A DNA stretch of 31,331 bases from Flavobacteriales bacterium UBA979 (GCA_002292325.1 DBBR01000005.1:1-31331), one strand, 5' to 3'. Shown: positions 16,734-24,871, counted from the stretch's first letter. Numbers and translations are program-made. Notes: generated by a model from the sequence alone, not told the origin.

Positions 16734-19515
16734 GCGGTGGCATTGATTTTCTATCCCGTTTGTATCGGCTCCAGATGGCAAGGGCAGTTCCCATGGCCAT
16801 CAGCACGCACCCAAACCACAATACGTTGATGAGGGGAAACATGACGGCCTGCATGACCACAAAATCTCGACGAACTGATTCGTGCTCCCACACTGTCATA
16901 TCTAGCGATTCTTCCGTCGGATCAAAAGATTCGATGCGCATTTTAATGCCGAATCTTTCTGCCTCGTATAGATCAGGAATAATTATGCTGTCTCGCACGA
17001 TGTAGAGCGGTTCATGCAGCTGGCGGGCCGTTTTGTTTTTCAGACGCACGCACGCTGCAATGCCGATGTCTTTTTCCAACAATCCACGTGCAGGCTTCTC
17101 TTCATTGGTTATAGCTCGCAAGCTATCAATGGTCATGAGGGTGTGACCGATGAGCATGCTGTCACCAACTAGCATCGTATGCGTTCGGCCTCCCATCCAT
17201 CCTTCTTCATCTGTTTCAGGAGGCGTAACGCGTCCCCATTTGATGTGGGTATACAAATCCTTGTGAAGCCAGTGTCGCGTATCCGGTTCTGGGGCATTGC
17301 CCATTTGCTCGTTGAGTTGGATGCGAGGCTCCAGAGTAAATTGCTTTGGACCTGCAGTTCCTGATTTCCAAATTTGGGCTTCGGCTGCTTGACGTTCATT
17401 TGGAAAGGGAATGAACATCCAGTGGTCTTCCATGTCCTCTGAGAACTGGGCCGACGCGACATGCGATTCGAGAGCTTCAAAGACCATTCCATCAAAGAAA
17501 ACGACATCACCCGGAGCATAATTGTGTGGCGCTTTTTCGAAGTAGTCCATTCGGAACTTGACATGAATACCTTCTTGATATCGATCGCGGTAACTCACGA
17601 AATAAGGTCCTAATGGAAGCGTGTCACCTTCCATGATGAGCAAGTCCTCACGGTTGTTGAGCTCTTCGTTCAGTGTGCTAATATCTCCGATTTGATTTTG
17701 TGAGATGATGGCCTTTTGGCTTGTACTCAGCACAGCACCAAATATCACCAAGCCAAAACCCACGTGGGCCAGCGGAGAGCCAATTTTGCTCCAATGTCCT
17801 TTGGCTTTTCGAAAGAGGTAATCCCCGTTGGAAAACACCGCGAATGCAGCAGAAAAAAGTAAAACAACACGAGGCAATTCCCACCATTCAAATGGAAAAA
17901 GAGCGACTAAGACTCCTGAAACAAGTATACTGAGGGATAAAGAAAGGATGAGCGATCTGCCGACTTGGGCTACATTGGACTTCTTGTATTTCAGCCATTG
18001 AGCGAGCCCCATGGTTCCCATGATGAGAATGGCCAAAGGAACTTGAACGAGGTGGTAAGTTTGATCCAAGTCTGTTCCTGGTGCGAGGTTGTGTTTGCTC
18101 AAATCGGTCAAAAGTGAGCTGTTCCATTCAGCTCCCAACTTGGATAAGATGGGCCCAAGCGGTTCGAGGAACTGGTTGAATACCGGTAAACTGGTTTGCC
18201 ATGTGATATGAGCTGCGCTGACCAGGAAAAGAAGGCTACCAACAAACATCCAAAATTCGCGGCTCCAAACGGATTCTTCCTCCGATGATCGCTCAAAATC
18301 AGTGCGATAAGCCTTGATGGTTGTAAAAGTTAGAGCCAAAAGAAAAACGGCGATGGCCTCGATGACGTACCCTTTTAAAGCAATAACGGTAAGCGCGACT
18401 GCGAGGATGGCCATTCCGCGTCGCCACTGCACGGATTTAAGGAGCAAGATGTGGGCAAACCCGACAAAGCTGAGCACATACACAAGCAACTGAGGGAGGA
18501 TGCCGCTATCAACAAAACTGTGGACGGAAGTATCTCCGAGAATACCAGACTTGGTCAGGAACGTGCTGTAGAGCACCAGCAGAAAAGAGATGAGCAAAAA
18601 ATAGAAGGTGCTGAAAAGCGCCATCGGAGATTTTTTGTTGCGGTTGATGAGCAACAGGTGTGTTCCGGCGACCAAGGTCAGCCAAGGCACGAGGGAGGAG
18701 TTTTCAACTGGATCCCATGCCCAGAATCCCCCAAAACTCAGTGCTTCATATGCCCAAGCGCCGCCCATCAGGATTCCTGTGCCCAAGATGCCGATTCCAA
18801 ATACGCCCCAACGTAACGCCGGCGTCATCCAAGACCGGTCATCCCGCTGAGTCAATCCTGCTGCCGCAAATGCGAAGGGCACCGAAGTTGCTGCAAATCC
18901 TAGAAAAAGGGTGGGAGGATGAATGGTCATCCAATAATTTTGAAGCAAAGGGTTGAGTCCTTGTCCGTCCTGGAACATGGGGAACGAGGTGAGGTAATCC
19001 AAACGTCCCGTCCACGGTAATCCCCAATTATTAGGTGCTTCGCGAAGCAATAAAAATGGATCAAGCCCAAGTTGGAAGTCTCCAAAATATATGCCCAGCA
19101 GCATGGAAGACAAAAACAATTCAATCCCGCTTAACGTTGCCATGACCTTCGCACTCCAGCGGGTCGTGGTGCGGAGTAAAATCAAACCGAGGACATTGTG
19201 CCAAAACATCCAGAGTAAAAATCCTCCTTCTTGTCCACCCCAAAACGCACTAAAAATGAAACGCATGGGCATTTCATTGTTGAGGTGTTTCCAGATGTAC
19301 TGAAACTCATATCTGTGCGCTCCGAACAGCGCAAAAATCAGCGCGATACTCGCAAATGTGGAGATCGCATGCAGTTGAAATGCGCGCTTACCTATGTGAT
19401 TCCATTCCTTCAGAAAACTGACCACTGCTACGAAAGAAGCCCCAAAAGCGAGCGCAATGAGCGTTCTGCCTAAGAAGGCGACTTCAGTCCATTCTCCGAT
19501 GTATTCAGGGCTCAT
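16726..19515 (-). CDS. ccmF: Cytochrome c maturation protein CcmF (heme lyase subunit)
   Basis: CcmF is the membrane subunit that passes heme from CcmE to apocytochrome c in System I. The 929-residue protein is longer than E. coli CcmF (about 650). It has multiple membrane helices, the early WGGQEGGFLLWMFWHN motif (about 92-106), HPPTLFLGFAA, and the heme-handling WWD motif FGGFWAWDPVENSSLVPW (261-278). The C-terminal third (about 610-890) is a large hydrophilic, presumably periplasmic region followed by a last membrane helix. Its start codon is directly next to the ccmE stop. System II CcsA was considered, but the partners (CcmB, CcmC, CcmE) and the length fit CcmF. Confidence 0.93.
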   Translation of the reverse strand: MSPEYIGEWTEVAFLGRTLIALAFGASFVAVVSFLKEWNHIGKRAFQLHAISTFASIALIFALFGAHRYEFQYIWKHLNNEMPMRFIFSAFWGGQEGGFLLWMFWHNVLGLILLRTTTRWSAKVMATLSGIELFLSSMLLGIYFGDFQLGLDPFLLLREAPNNWGLPWTGRLDYLTSFPMFQDGQGLNPLLQNYWMTIHPPTLFLGFAATSVPFAFAAAGLTQRDDRSWMTPALRWGVFGIGILGTGILMGGAWAYEALSFGGFWAWDPVENSSLVPWLTLVAGTHLLLINRNKKSPMALFSTFYFLLISFLLVLYSTFLTKSGILGDTSVHSFVDSGILPQLLVYVLSFVGFAHILLLKSVQWRRGMAILAVALTVIALKGYVIEAIAVFLLALTFTTIKAYRTDFERSSEEESVWSREFWMFVGSLLFLVSAAHITWQTSLPVFNQFLEPLGPILSKLGAEWNSSLLTDLSKHNLAPGTDLDQTYHLVQVPLAILIMGTMGLAQWLKYKKSNVAQVGRSLILSLSLSILVSGVLVALFPFEWWELPRVVLLFSAAFAVFSNGDYLFRKAKGHWSKIGSPLAHVGFGLVIFGAVLSTSQKAIISQNQIGDISTLNEELNNREDLLIMEGDTLPLGPYFVSYRDRYQEGIHVKFRMDYFEKAPHNYAPGDVVFFDGMVFEALESHVASAQFSEDMEDHWMFIPFPNERQAAEAQIWKSGTAGPKQFTLEPRIQLNEQMGNAPEPDTRHWLHKDLYTHIKWGRVTPPETDEEGWMGGRTHTMLVGDSMLIGHTLMTIDSLRAITNEEKPARGLLEKDIGIAACVRLKNKTARQLHEPLYIVRDSIIIPDLYEAERFGIKMRIESFDPTEESLDMTVWEHESVRRDFVVMQAVMFPLINVLWFGCVLMAMGTALAIWSRYKRDRKSMPPHD

Positions 19516-19926
19516 TTAAGATTCGCCTTGTGTGTCCTCGGATAAGAGGACGTGATTGTTCTCGTTGTACTTTGAGGGACATTTCATCAGCATTTCTGTT
19601 GCATGAAATTCACCGTCGACTGCACTTCCATAAAGATCAATGGATTCGCTATTTTCCAGACCGGTTGGTTTTGGCTGATTCAGCACGACGCGTTGTGTTT
19701 CACCGGCAACATCGACCATATGAAATGTTGTTTTGGTGGGGTCAACTTCTGGTTCGTAGACCACGGGATAATCCCGATTCAATGTTCCGGAAACCTTGCA
19801 TTCTTCCCCGGGTGTTGCTGCTGCCTCGGCGAAATTCACGCTTCGACTGGTGCTTATGAAGGTGGCGATGAAAGAGCCAATTAACGCGCCGATTAAGAGC
19901 AAGCTGATAATATGGGTTCTCTTCAT
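19516..19926 (-). CDS. ccmE: Cytochrome c maturation heme chaperone CcmE, Cys type
   Basis: The 136-residue protein has an N-terminal membrane anchor (IISLLLIGALIGSFIATFI) and a periplasmic OB-fold-like beta domain. Near the C-terminus it reads EMLMKCPSKYNEN (Cys116, Tyr120). In E. coli CcmE the heme-binding residue is His in an HxxxY motif; here it is CxxxY. The Cys variant is known from some sulfate reducers and archaea, where the cluster often lacks CcmH. Gene order supports the call: it overlaps the ccmD-like gene by 4 nt and abuts ccmF. Confidence 0.92.
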   Translation of the reverse strand: MKRTHIISLLLIGALIGSFIATFISTSRSVNFAEAAATPGEECKVSGTLNRDYPVVYEPEVDPTKTTFHMVDVAGETQRVVLNQPKPTGLENSESIDLYGSAVDGEFHATEMLMKCPSKYNENNHVLLSEDTQGES

Positions 19927-20120
19927 GATGACTGGTTTTGGGAATCATTCAATTTTTCATCCAATGAATCGTTCATGCGTTGAAGGCGTGTTTCCATCCG
20001 AACCAGCCAATATCCCAATCCTGCAAGGATGATCAAGGCGACTCCTGCAACAACCATGGCTTTACCGCTTCCAAAAAAGAACCCTTCAAGGGGATTGATC
20101 TGTAAAAACATATGACTCAT
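19923..20120 (-). CDS. ccmD: CcmD-like small membrane protein
   Basis: The 65-residue protein has one membrane helix (VVAGVALIILAGLGYWLV) followed by a charged, helical, cytoplasm-type tail (ETRLQRMNDSLDEKLNDS). Size, topology and position between ccmC and ccmE match CcmD, which helps release heme-loaded CcmE from the CcmABC complex. CcmD sequences are poorly conserved, so the call rests mostly on context. It starts 1 nt after the ccmC stop and its stop overlaps the ccmE start. Confidence 0.8.
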   Translation of the reverse strand: MSHMFLQINPLEGFFFGSGKAMVVAGVALIILAGLGYWLVRMETRLQRMNDSLDEKLNDSQNQSS

Positions 20121-20121
20121 T

Positions 20122-21174
20122 TTATCGCAATTGACGCAGTTTTCTTTCGACGATGGACTCTTTTAATCGAATTTGGTACATCCACGTTCCGAGCATCATC
20201 CAGCCGAGAACGGCGGGATAAAAAACAGCACGCAAAGAACTGTCCAAATCGTAACTATTGAACCCCGGGTTCCCACCCTTACCTGGATGCAAGCTTTCAG
20301 AAAAACGAGGCAAAACCATCAGGAGAATGATCAAGATCACAAAGGCGAACAAATTGTAGACAGAGGAGAGGCGTGCCCTCAAACGCACGTCTTGAATCGT
20401 AGCCCTTAAGATCAGATAACCTGCGTAAACGAGCACAGTCACCAGCGCACCATTCAATTGCGGATCATCCACCCACCATGCGCCCCAGGTGTAACGCGCC
20501 CACAAGCTACCCGTGATGAGCCCCAACGTTCCAAATAGCAATCCGATTTGTACACTGGCTTCTGCTTTGGCATCGAAGTTCAAGTCATTGGCAGAAGACA
20601 ATTGACGAATGGATGCGACAAAGCCAATCCCCATCAATAAGAACATCGTGAACCACATGGGAACGTGCAGCATCAAGTTGCGGATCGTCTCCACAATTCG
20701 GGGTTGATAGGGGAAGTGAAACGGCAGTTCGGCCAGAAATTCAGAGATTTCAGGATTGTCCCAGGCGGCTTGCTCGTTGATGAATCGATCGCTCAAAAAA
20801 AGGCCGTTTTCCAAAAGCAGTGTTCCGTCTATCGGATGCGTAACAAGCACATCCCATGACTTGGATGGGACCGTGTACGGCAAGTCCATTCCAACAAGGG
20901 CATGTGTAGCGTCGATGACTTCGATCAATGGCAATGCAGCGAGTTGATTGCCGTGACGCAACACCACCGTCAGGTTTTCAGGAGTTTCCGACCAATGGGT
21001 GCCAAATCCAGTGAGTGCATACACGGGAACTTGATGCTCGACTCCCACCACCAAATCGGCTGTTTTGGTGTCGGTCAACTCAAGCAAGCCCGGCCCTAGT
21101 GGTACGAGAAAGATCATGCAGAGCACATACCCCAAGAGGGCCAATCCACCTATTTTCCAGCTGCGTTGAATCAT
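20122..21174 (-). CDS. ccmC: CcmC-type heme handling protein with periplasmic insertion
   Basis: CcmC loads heme onto CcmE. The core is recognisable: LMLHVPMWFTM with the axial-type His (about 170), the tryptophan-rich motif RYTWGAWWVDDPQLN (227-241), FSESLHPGK with the second His (about 296), and six membrane helices in all. Two things are odd. The protein is 350 residues against about 220-245 usually, because about 125 residues of soluble, mainly beta-strand sequence (about 31-155) sit between helix 1 and helix 2 on the presumed periplasmic side. Also, the second half of the WWD motif reads WWVDD where E. coli has WWVWD. It lies between ccmB (6 nt) and ccmD. Confidence 0.88.
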   Translation of the reverse strand: MIQRSWKIGGLALLGYVLCMIFLVPLGPGLLELTDTKTADLVVGVEHQVPVYALTGFGTHWSETPENLTVVLRHGNQLAALPLIEVIDATHALVGMDLPYTVPSKSWDVLVTHPIDGTLLLENGLFLSDRFINEQAAWDNPEISEFLAELPFHFPYQPRIVETIRNLMLHVPMWFTMFLLMGIGFVASIRQLSSANDLNFDAKAEASVQIGLLFGTLGLITGSLWARYTWGAWWVDDPQLNGALVTVLVYAGYLILRATIQDVRLRARLSSVYNLFAFVILIILLMVLPRFSESLHPGKGGNPGFNSYDLDSSLRAVFYPAVLGWMMLGTWMYQIRLKESIVERKLRQLR

Positions 21175-21180
21175 CGCTTT

Positions 21181-21852
21181 TTACTCACGCCAAAGGTAAG
21201 GGAAGAGGATGTACCCAAGGGCAGTAAACCCCCCGGTTAAAGTTGCCAAAAAAAGCAAGTGATGAGCTGTGTCTCCAAAGGCTATGCCTTTCATGATATC
21301 CATTCCATAGCGCGTTGCAACTAAAATAACAGGAATGATCAAAGGCAATCCGAGGACGGCAATGAGGCTGAACCCCCCGCCAGCGCGCGTTGCCAAAGCT
21401 TGAATCATTGCGAGCAGTGAAGCCAAGGCAAGCGCAGTTGCTTCAATCCCAATAAAAAAATAAAAGATGCCATTGCCCACAAATGGATCCAATCCCAAAA
21501 ACAGGAGGAATGCGGCGAAGATGAGGGCGCCGAGTGCCAACAGCATCAAACTGTAATAAACGATTCTGGCTAAAAGCCAGTTTTGTGGTCGTACGGTATG
21601 CAGAAGAAAACTGCGCATTTCCGGTGCATCATCTGCCCAAGGTTTCGACACGGCATTGAAGGCCGTAAAAAGTAAGACCACCCAGGCCAAAGCATTCCAG
21701 CTTTCGCGCTCAGCATGCATGCCCGTCGCTTGATAACACGTATATACTGCAGCTATTGCGAACACTGCAAGTCCAGCAATGCCATGTTTATTCCGCATCT
21801 CTACACGAATTGCGTGCTGGACCAAAAAGCGGATGTCTGCGACACGGCTCAT
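21181..21852 (-). CDS. ccmB: Heme exporter-type ABC permease CcmB
   Basis: The 223-residue protein has about six membrane helices and family features: RFLVQHAIRVEMRNK at the start, the AFNAVSKPWADDAPEMRSFL loop after helix 2, and GGGFSLIAVLGLPLIIPVIL. CcmB is the permease that works with the ATPase CcmA in the CcmABCD complex. No ccmA lies beside it; the upstream gene is an exonuclease whose end overlaps the ccmB start by 4 nt. The ATPase must be encoded elsewhere or be supplied by another ABC protein. Confidence 0.92.
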   Translation of the reverse strand: MSRVADIRFLVQHAIRVEMRNKHGIAGLAVFAIAAVYTCYQATGMHAERESWNALAWVVLLFTAFNAVSKPWADDAPEMRSFLLHTVRPQNWLLARIVYYSLMLLALGALIFAAFLLFLGLDPFVGNGIFYFFIGIEATALALASLLAMIQALATRAGGGFSLIAVLGLPLIIPVILVATRYGMDIMKGIAFGDTAHHLLFLATLTGGFTALGYILFPYLWRE

Positions 21853-22424
21853 TGTTTGGATGCATTTGAAGTTTTGACCAAGGCCATTGGTTTGGCGATC
21901 ACCTGAAAGAGCCGCGCCATATTTCGCGCATCTTCAATGGCCCGATGTTGAGTCCCTTGGTAGGACAGCCCCTCCATTTCCATGGCAGATTTGAGTCCGA
22001 TTTGGTTTTTACTGCCCTTCCATTTGCTATAGTGATGTTGCAAGCATGCATGGTACCGAAGCCATGGTAGGTCCATATCATGTAAATCGCCATCGCTCAA
22101 TAGTTGCCTCTTGTCGAATTCACCCCAACTCATAAGAACCGCACGGTTATCCTGGGGGGCGATCCAATCTTCAAAGTCCTCAATGGCCTCGTCGAAATGA
22201 GGTGCTCCCTCAATATCCGATTGGGTAATGCTGGTCAGTTGAGTGCAAAACTTGGAAATCTCAGGATGCAGGGTAGGGCGGACAAACGCACAAAACTCAT
22301 CGATGATCCTTAATGATTCATCCACTTTCACAGCTCCTATTTCTATTACCTCCACACGTTTTGGCGCACGACTCCTCCAACAAGTCGCTTCGAGGTCATA
22401 AATGATAAACTGCCGATCTTCCAT
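21849..22424 (-). CDS. DEDDh 3'-5' exonuclease (ERI1/KapD-like)
   Basis: The 191-residue protein has the DEDDh exonuclease signatures: Exo I IIYDLEATC (Asp10, Glu12), EIGAVKVDE, Exo II with an Asp at about 104 (SWGEFDKRQLL), and Exo III TQHRAIEDARNMARL (His160, Asp165). The YDLEATC form is typical of the ERI1/KapD branch, which trims RNA or single-stranded 3' ends; the bacterial substrate is not known. It is the first gene of the minus-strand run and overlaps ccmB by 4 nt, although no functional link to cytochrome c maturation is obvious. Confidence 0.9.
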   Translation of the reverse strand: MEDRQFIIYDLEATCWRSRAPKRVEVIEIGAVKVDESLRIIDEFCAFVRPTLHPEISKFCTQLTSITQSDIEGAPHFDEAIEDFEDWIAPQDNRAVLMSWGEFDKRQLLSDGDLHDMDLPWLRYHACLQHHYSKWKGSKNQIGLKSAMEMEGLSYQGTQHRAIEDARNMARLFQVIAKPMALVKTSNASKQ

Positions 22425-22431
22425 GCAAGTT

Positions 22432-22439
22432 CAAAGATA
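22432..22439 (-). promoter_or_regulatory. -7 box of the exonuclease-ccm operon (TATCTTTG)
   Basis: A perfect TAnnTTTG on the minus strand lies 7 nt before the exonuclease ATG, predicting a leader of only about 3 nt. It is back-to-back with the sirtuin box, 22 nt apart. Confidence 0.65.
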
Positions 22440-22461
22440 CTTGATTCCGAGGTAGGCGCTG

Positions 22462-22469
22462 TACCTTGC
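22462..22469 (+). promoter_or_regulatory. -7 box of the sirtuin gene (TACCTTGC)
   Basis: TACCTTGC is followed by TTGC and the ATG at 22474, so the TA-to-ATG distance is 12 nt. The same octamer precedes hutI and the DUF4199 gene at the same distance. Confidence 0.6.
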
Positions 22470-22473
22470 TTGC

Positions 22474-23190
22474 ATGGTAACCCACAGATACCCAGAACGG
22501 ATAGTGGTGTTGACGGGAGCAGGCATGAGCGCCGAAAGTGGCATCGAGACGTTCCGCGGTGCCGGAGGATTGTGGGAGGGATACCGATTGGAAGAAGTGG
22601 CAACACCGGAAGCTTGGACGCGTCAGCCAGAGATGGTTCGTAGATTTTACAATGAGCGGCGCAGGAACTTGATGCAATCGGAACCGAACAAAGGCCACGA
22701 ATTGCTGGCTGAATGGCAATCAAGGACTTCCGTGCAGATTATCACTCAAAACGTCGATGATTTGCATGAACGAGCGGGTTCGAAGGACGTACTTCACTTA
22801 CACGGGGAGTTGATGAAATCCCGTAGTTGCGGACCGAATGCATCAATCATGGACATGGTAAAGTGGGAAATGACTTCGAATGATCGCTGCCCTGATGGGT
22901 TTCCAATTCGACCACATATCGTCTGGTTTGGTGAGCCAGTTCCTAATATGAGTGAAGCGATAGAAAAGGTGAGGAGTGCAGATTGCCTTGTCGTGATTGG
23001 AACTTCGCTGCAAGTGTACCCGGCAGCTCAACTTGCTTTTGAGGCAGACGACCAAGCGCGCATTCACCTGATTGATCCGCAAGCTGAAAGCCTCAATCAA
23101 ATGGGGGCTAAAATCTGGCCCATGAAGGCATCTGAGGGTTTGAAAGAGCTCGACCAAAAATGGTTTGGTCGGAGGGACTCATTGATTTAG
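22474..23190 (+). CDS. cobB: Sirtuin NAD-dependent protein deacylase
   Basis: This 238-residue class III-type sirtuin removes acyl groups from lysines using NAD. Visible motifs are VVLTGAGMSAESGIETFRG (NAD loop), TQNVDDLHERAGS, the catalytic His in HLHGEL (about 110) and VIGTSLQVYPAA. FYNERRR contains a YxxR pair (Tyr59, Arg62), which in SIRT5 and CobB reads negatively charged acyl groups, suggesting desuccinylase or demalonylase activity. Of the four zinc-binding cysteines usual in sirtuins only two are seen (Cys119, Cys139), so the zinc site is probably lost. The gene stands alone on the plus strand and meets the biotin carboxylase gene tail to tail, 10 nt apart. Confidence 0.93.
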   Translation: MVTHRYPERIVVLTGAGMSAESGIETFRGAGGLWEGYRLEEVATPEAWTRQPEMVRRFYNERRRNLMQSEPNKGHELLAEWQSRTSVQIITQNVDDLHERAGSKDVLHLHGELMKSRSCGPNASIMDMVKWEMTSNDRCPDGFPIRPHIVWFGEPVPNMSEAIEKVRSADCLVVIGTSLQVYPAAQLAFEADDQARIHLIDPQAESLNQMGAKIWPMKASEGLKELDQKWFGRRDSLI

Positions 23191-23200
23191 ATATGCCTCT

Positions 23201-24724
23201 CTAGGCAGAAGGCTTTCCCCTTTTGCGCCAAGCACCCGAATCATTGCCTGGTGACGTCACTTTTGAATGAGAGATTCCCGCGGTCGTGTTCCGGTTGGTC
23301 AAAGCAACGGCTAATTCAGCGAGCGATTCTTTGGAGAGCATTCCTGGCCGCTCCATTGCTTTGGGGCTAAAGAACTGTTCGACAAAATGGGTGTCAAAAT
23401 TACCGGATCTAAAGGAAGGATGATCAATGGCAAAACGTCCAAAATCCAATGTTGTGCGAACGCCAACCACGTGGTAGTCATCAATGGCACGTATGCACCG
23501 ATCAATGGCCGTTTGTCGGTCATCCGCATGAACAACTAGTTTCGCGAGCATTGGGTCATAATGTATGACGACTTCCTGACCTTCTTCGACGCCATCGTCC
23601 ACGCGAATTCCCGGTCCTACAGGAGGGCGATAAAGTGTCAATTGCCCTGTATCAGGCATAAATCCCTCGCTCGCGTTCTCTGCATACACCCGGATTTCAA
23701 TGGCATGTCCCCGTATGCTCAATTCATCTTGTTTAAAAGAGAGAGGGTGGCCTTCCGCAATGCGAATTTGTTCGCGGACCAAGTCGACATTGGTAATGCA
23801 TTCCGTAACCGGATGCTCCACCTGCAGTCGGGTGTTCATTTCAAGGAAGTAAAAACGATGCTGATCGTCCAATAAAAACTCCACAGTCCCGGCACCAACG
23901 TACCCGCAGCTTCGTGCTACCTCAACAGCACTTTGGCCCATCTTCTCTCTCAGTTCCTCTGAAAGTACCGCCGATGGCGCTTCTTCCACAACCTTCTGAT
24001 GGCGCCGCTGGATACTGCATTCACGTTCAAATAGGTGCACCACGTTACCGTGCTGATCTGCTAAAATTTGAACTTCGATGTGCCGAGGAGATGTGACGAA
24101 GCGTTCGATGAAAACAGCCCCATCGCCAAAGGCGTTGACAGCTTCAGAAACAGCTCGTTCAAAGCTGTTCTCCAATTCTTTGGCTTCGCGAACGATTCGC
24201 ATTCCTTTGCCTCCTCCTCCGGCGCTGGCCTTAATCAACAAAGGATATCCGATGGATTCGCCTACTTCAAGTGCTTCTTGAGGTGTATGAACGGGGTGGT
24301 CTGTTCCAGGTACCAAAGGCACACCGAAAGGTTTGACCGTTTCTTTAGCGGTGAGTTTGGACCCCATCGTCTCAATGGCGTGGGGTCTTGGACCAATGAA
24401 CCTGATGCCCGCTGATTCTACATCGGATGCGAATTGGGCGTTTTCTGAAAGAAATCCATATCCAGGATGAATGGCATCCGCACCAGTGGACTTTGCGGCA
24501 TCAATGATTTTTGAGCCCAAAAGATAACTTTCGGAAGAAGCGGCAGGGCCGATGTGAACCGCTTCGTCAGCGAACCGAGAAAAAACGGAATCTTTATCAG
24601 CATCTGAGTAAACGGCAACTGTTTTGATGCCCATTTCCTTCGCCGTGCGCATGACCCTCAAAGCAATTTCGCCGCGGTTTGCGATCAAAATTTTTCGAAT
24701 GGGATGGGGGACAATCGGGTTCAA
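23201..24724 (-). CDS. accC: Biotin carboxylase (acetyl-/propionyl-CoA carboxylase alpha-type), non-ATG start
   Basis: The enzyme carboxylates biotin with ATP and bicarbonate as part of an acyl-CoA carboxylase. It has the N-terminal KILIANRGEIALRVMRTAKE, the ATP-grasp loop KASAGGGGKGMRIV, ERECSIQRRHQKVVEEAPS and FLEMNTRLQVEHPVTE. No biotin-carrier domain is present. A C-terminal tail of about 50 residues beyond the E. coli AccC length ends in GAWRKRGKPSA, so a propionyl- or methylcrotonyl-CoA role is also possible. No in-frame ATG lies before KILIANRGE; the first is 24652, inside the essential fold. I use the TTG at 24724; TTG at 24730 or 24748, or an ATT at 24715 or 24700, are alternatives. 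The SRP RNA gene lies just upstream. Confidence 0.9.
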   Translation of the reverse strand: MNPIVPHPIRKILIANRGEIALRVMRTAKEMGIKTVAVYSDADKDSVFSRFADEAVHIGPAASSESYLLGSKIIDAAKSTGADAIHPGYGFLSENAQFASDVESAGIRFIGPRPHAIETMGSKLTAKETVKPFGVPLVPGTDHPVHTPQEALEVGESIGYPLLIKASAGGGGKGMRIVREAKELENSFERAVSEAVNAFGDGAVFIERFVTSPRHIEVQILADQHGNVVHLFERECSIQRRHQKVVEEAPSAVLSEELREKMGQSAVEVARSCGYVGAGTVEFLLDDQHRFYFLEMNTRLQVEHPVTECITNVDLVREQIRIAEGHPLSFKQDELSIRGHAIEIRVYAENASEGFMPDTGQLTLYRPPVGPGIRVDDGVEEGQEVVIHYDPMLAKLVVHADDRQTAIDRCIRAIDDYHVVGVRTTLDFGRFAIDHPSFRSGNFDTHFVEQFFSPKAMERPGMLSKESLAELAVALTNRNTTAGISHSKVTSPGNDSGAWRKRGKPSA

Positions 24725-24736
24725 AATCAAAGGGGG

Positions 24737-24838
24737 AAAAAAGGGCAAGCGATTCCTATCGCACCGCTACAACCGTCTACCCTTGCTGCCTTCCGGCCCT
24801 GGGGGAGTCGACGGGAGCTGGTCGTAAGAGACTTGCCC
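24737..24838 (-). ncRNA. ffs: Signal recognition particle RNA (small bacterial type)
   Basis: On the minus strand the RNA is about 96 nt (24743-24838) and ends in a T-run (24742-24737). It contains the universally conserved SRP domain IV loop, seen as GGGCCGGAAGGCAGCAAGGG (GGAA tetraloop region and asymmetric bulge). The ends pair through GGGCAAG and CTTGCCC, giving one long hairpin of the 4.5S type; the closing stem followed by T-run also works as the terminator. A perfect -7 box lies 4 nt before the paired 5' end. SRP RNA binds Ffh and targets nascent membrane proteins. The 5' end is inferred from pairing. Confidence 0.93.
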
Positions 24839-24842
24839 CCGG

Positions 24843-24850
24843 CAAAGATA
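24843..24850 (-). promoter_or_regulatory. -7 box of ffs (TATCTTTG)
   Basis: A perfect TAnnTTTG on the minus strand. The T of TA is 12 nt upstream of the first paired G of the SRP RNA (24838). This gives an independent estimate of the box-to-start distance in this genome. Confidence 0.75.
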
Positions 24851-24871
24851 CCATCAAAATAGTCGTTGCAC

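Noticed and set aside
23191..23225. Small hairpin GCCT/AGGC followed by a T-rich stretch between the sirtuin and biotin carboxylase genes
   Set aside because: The stem is only 4 bp and the T-run is interrupted by C residues; too weak to call a terminator.
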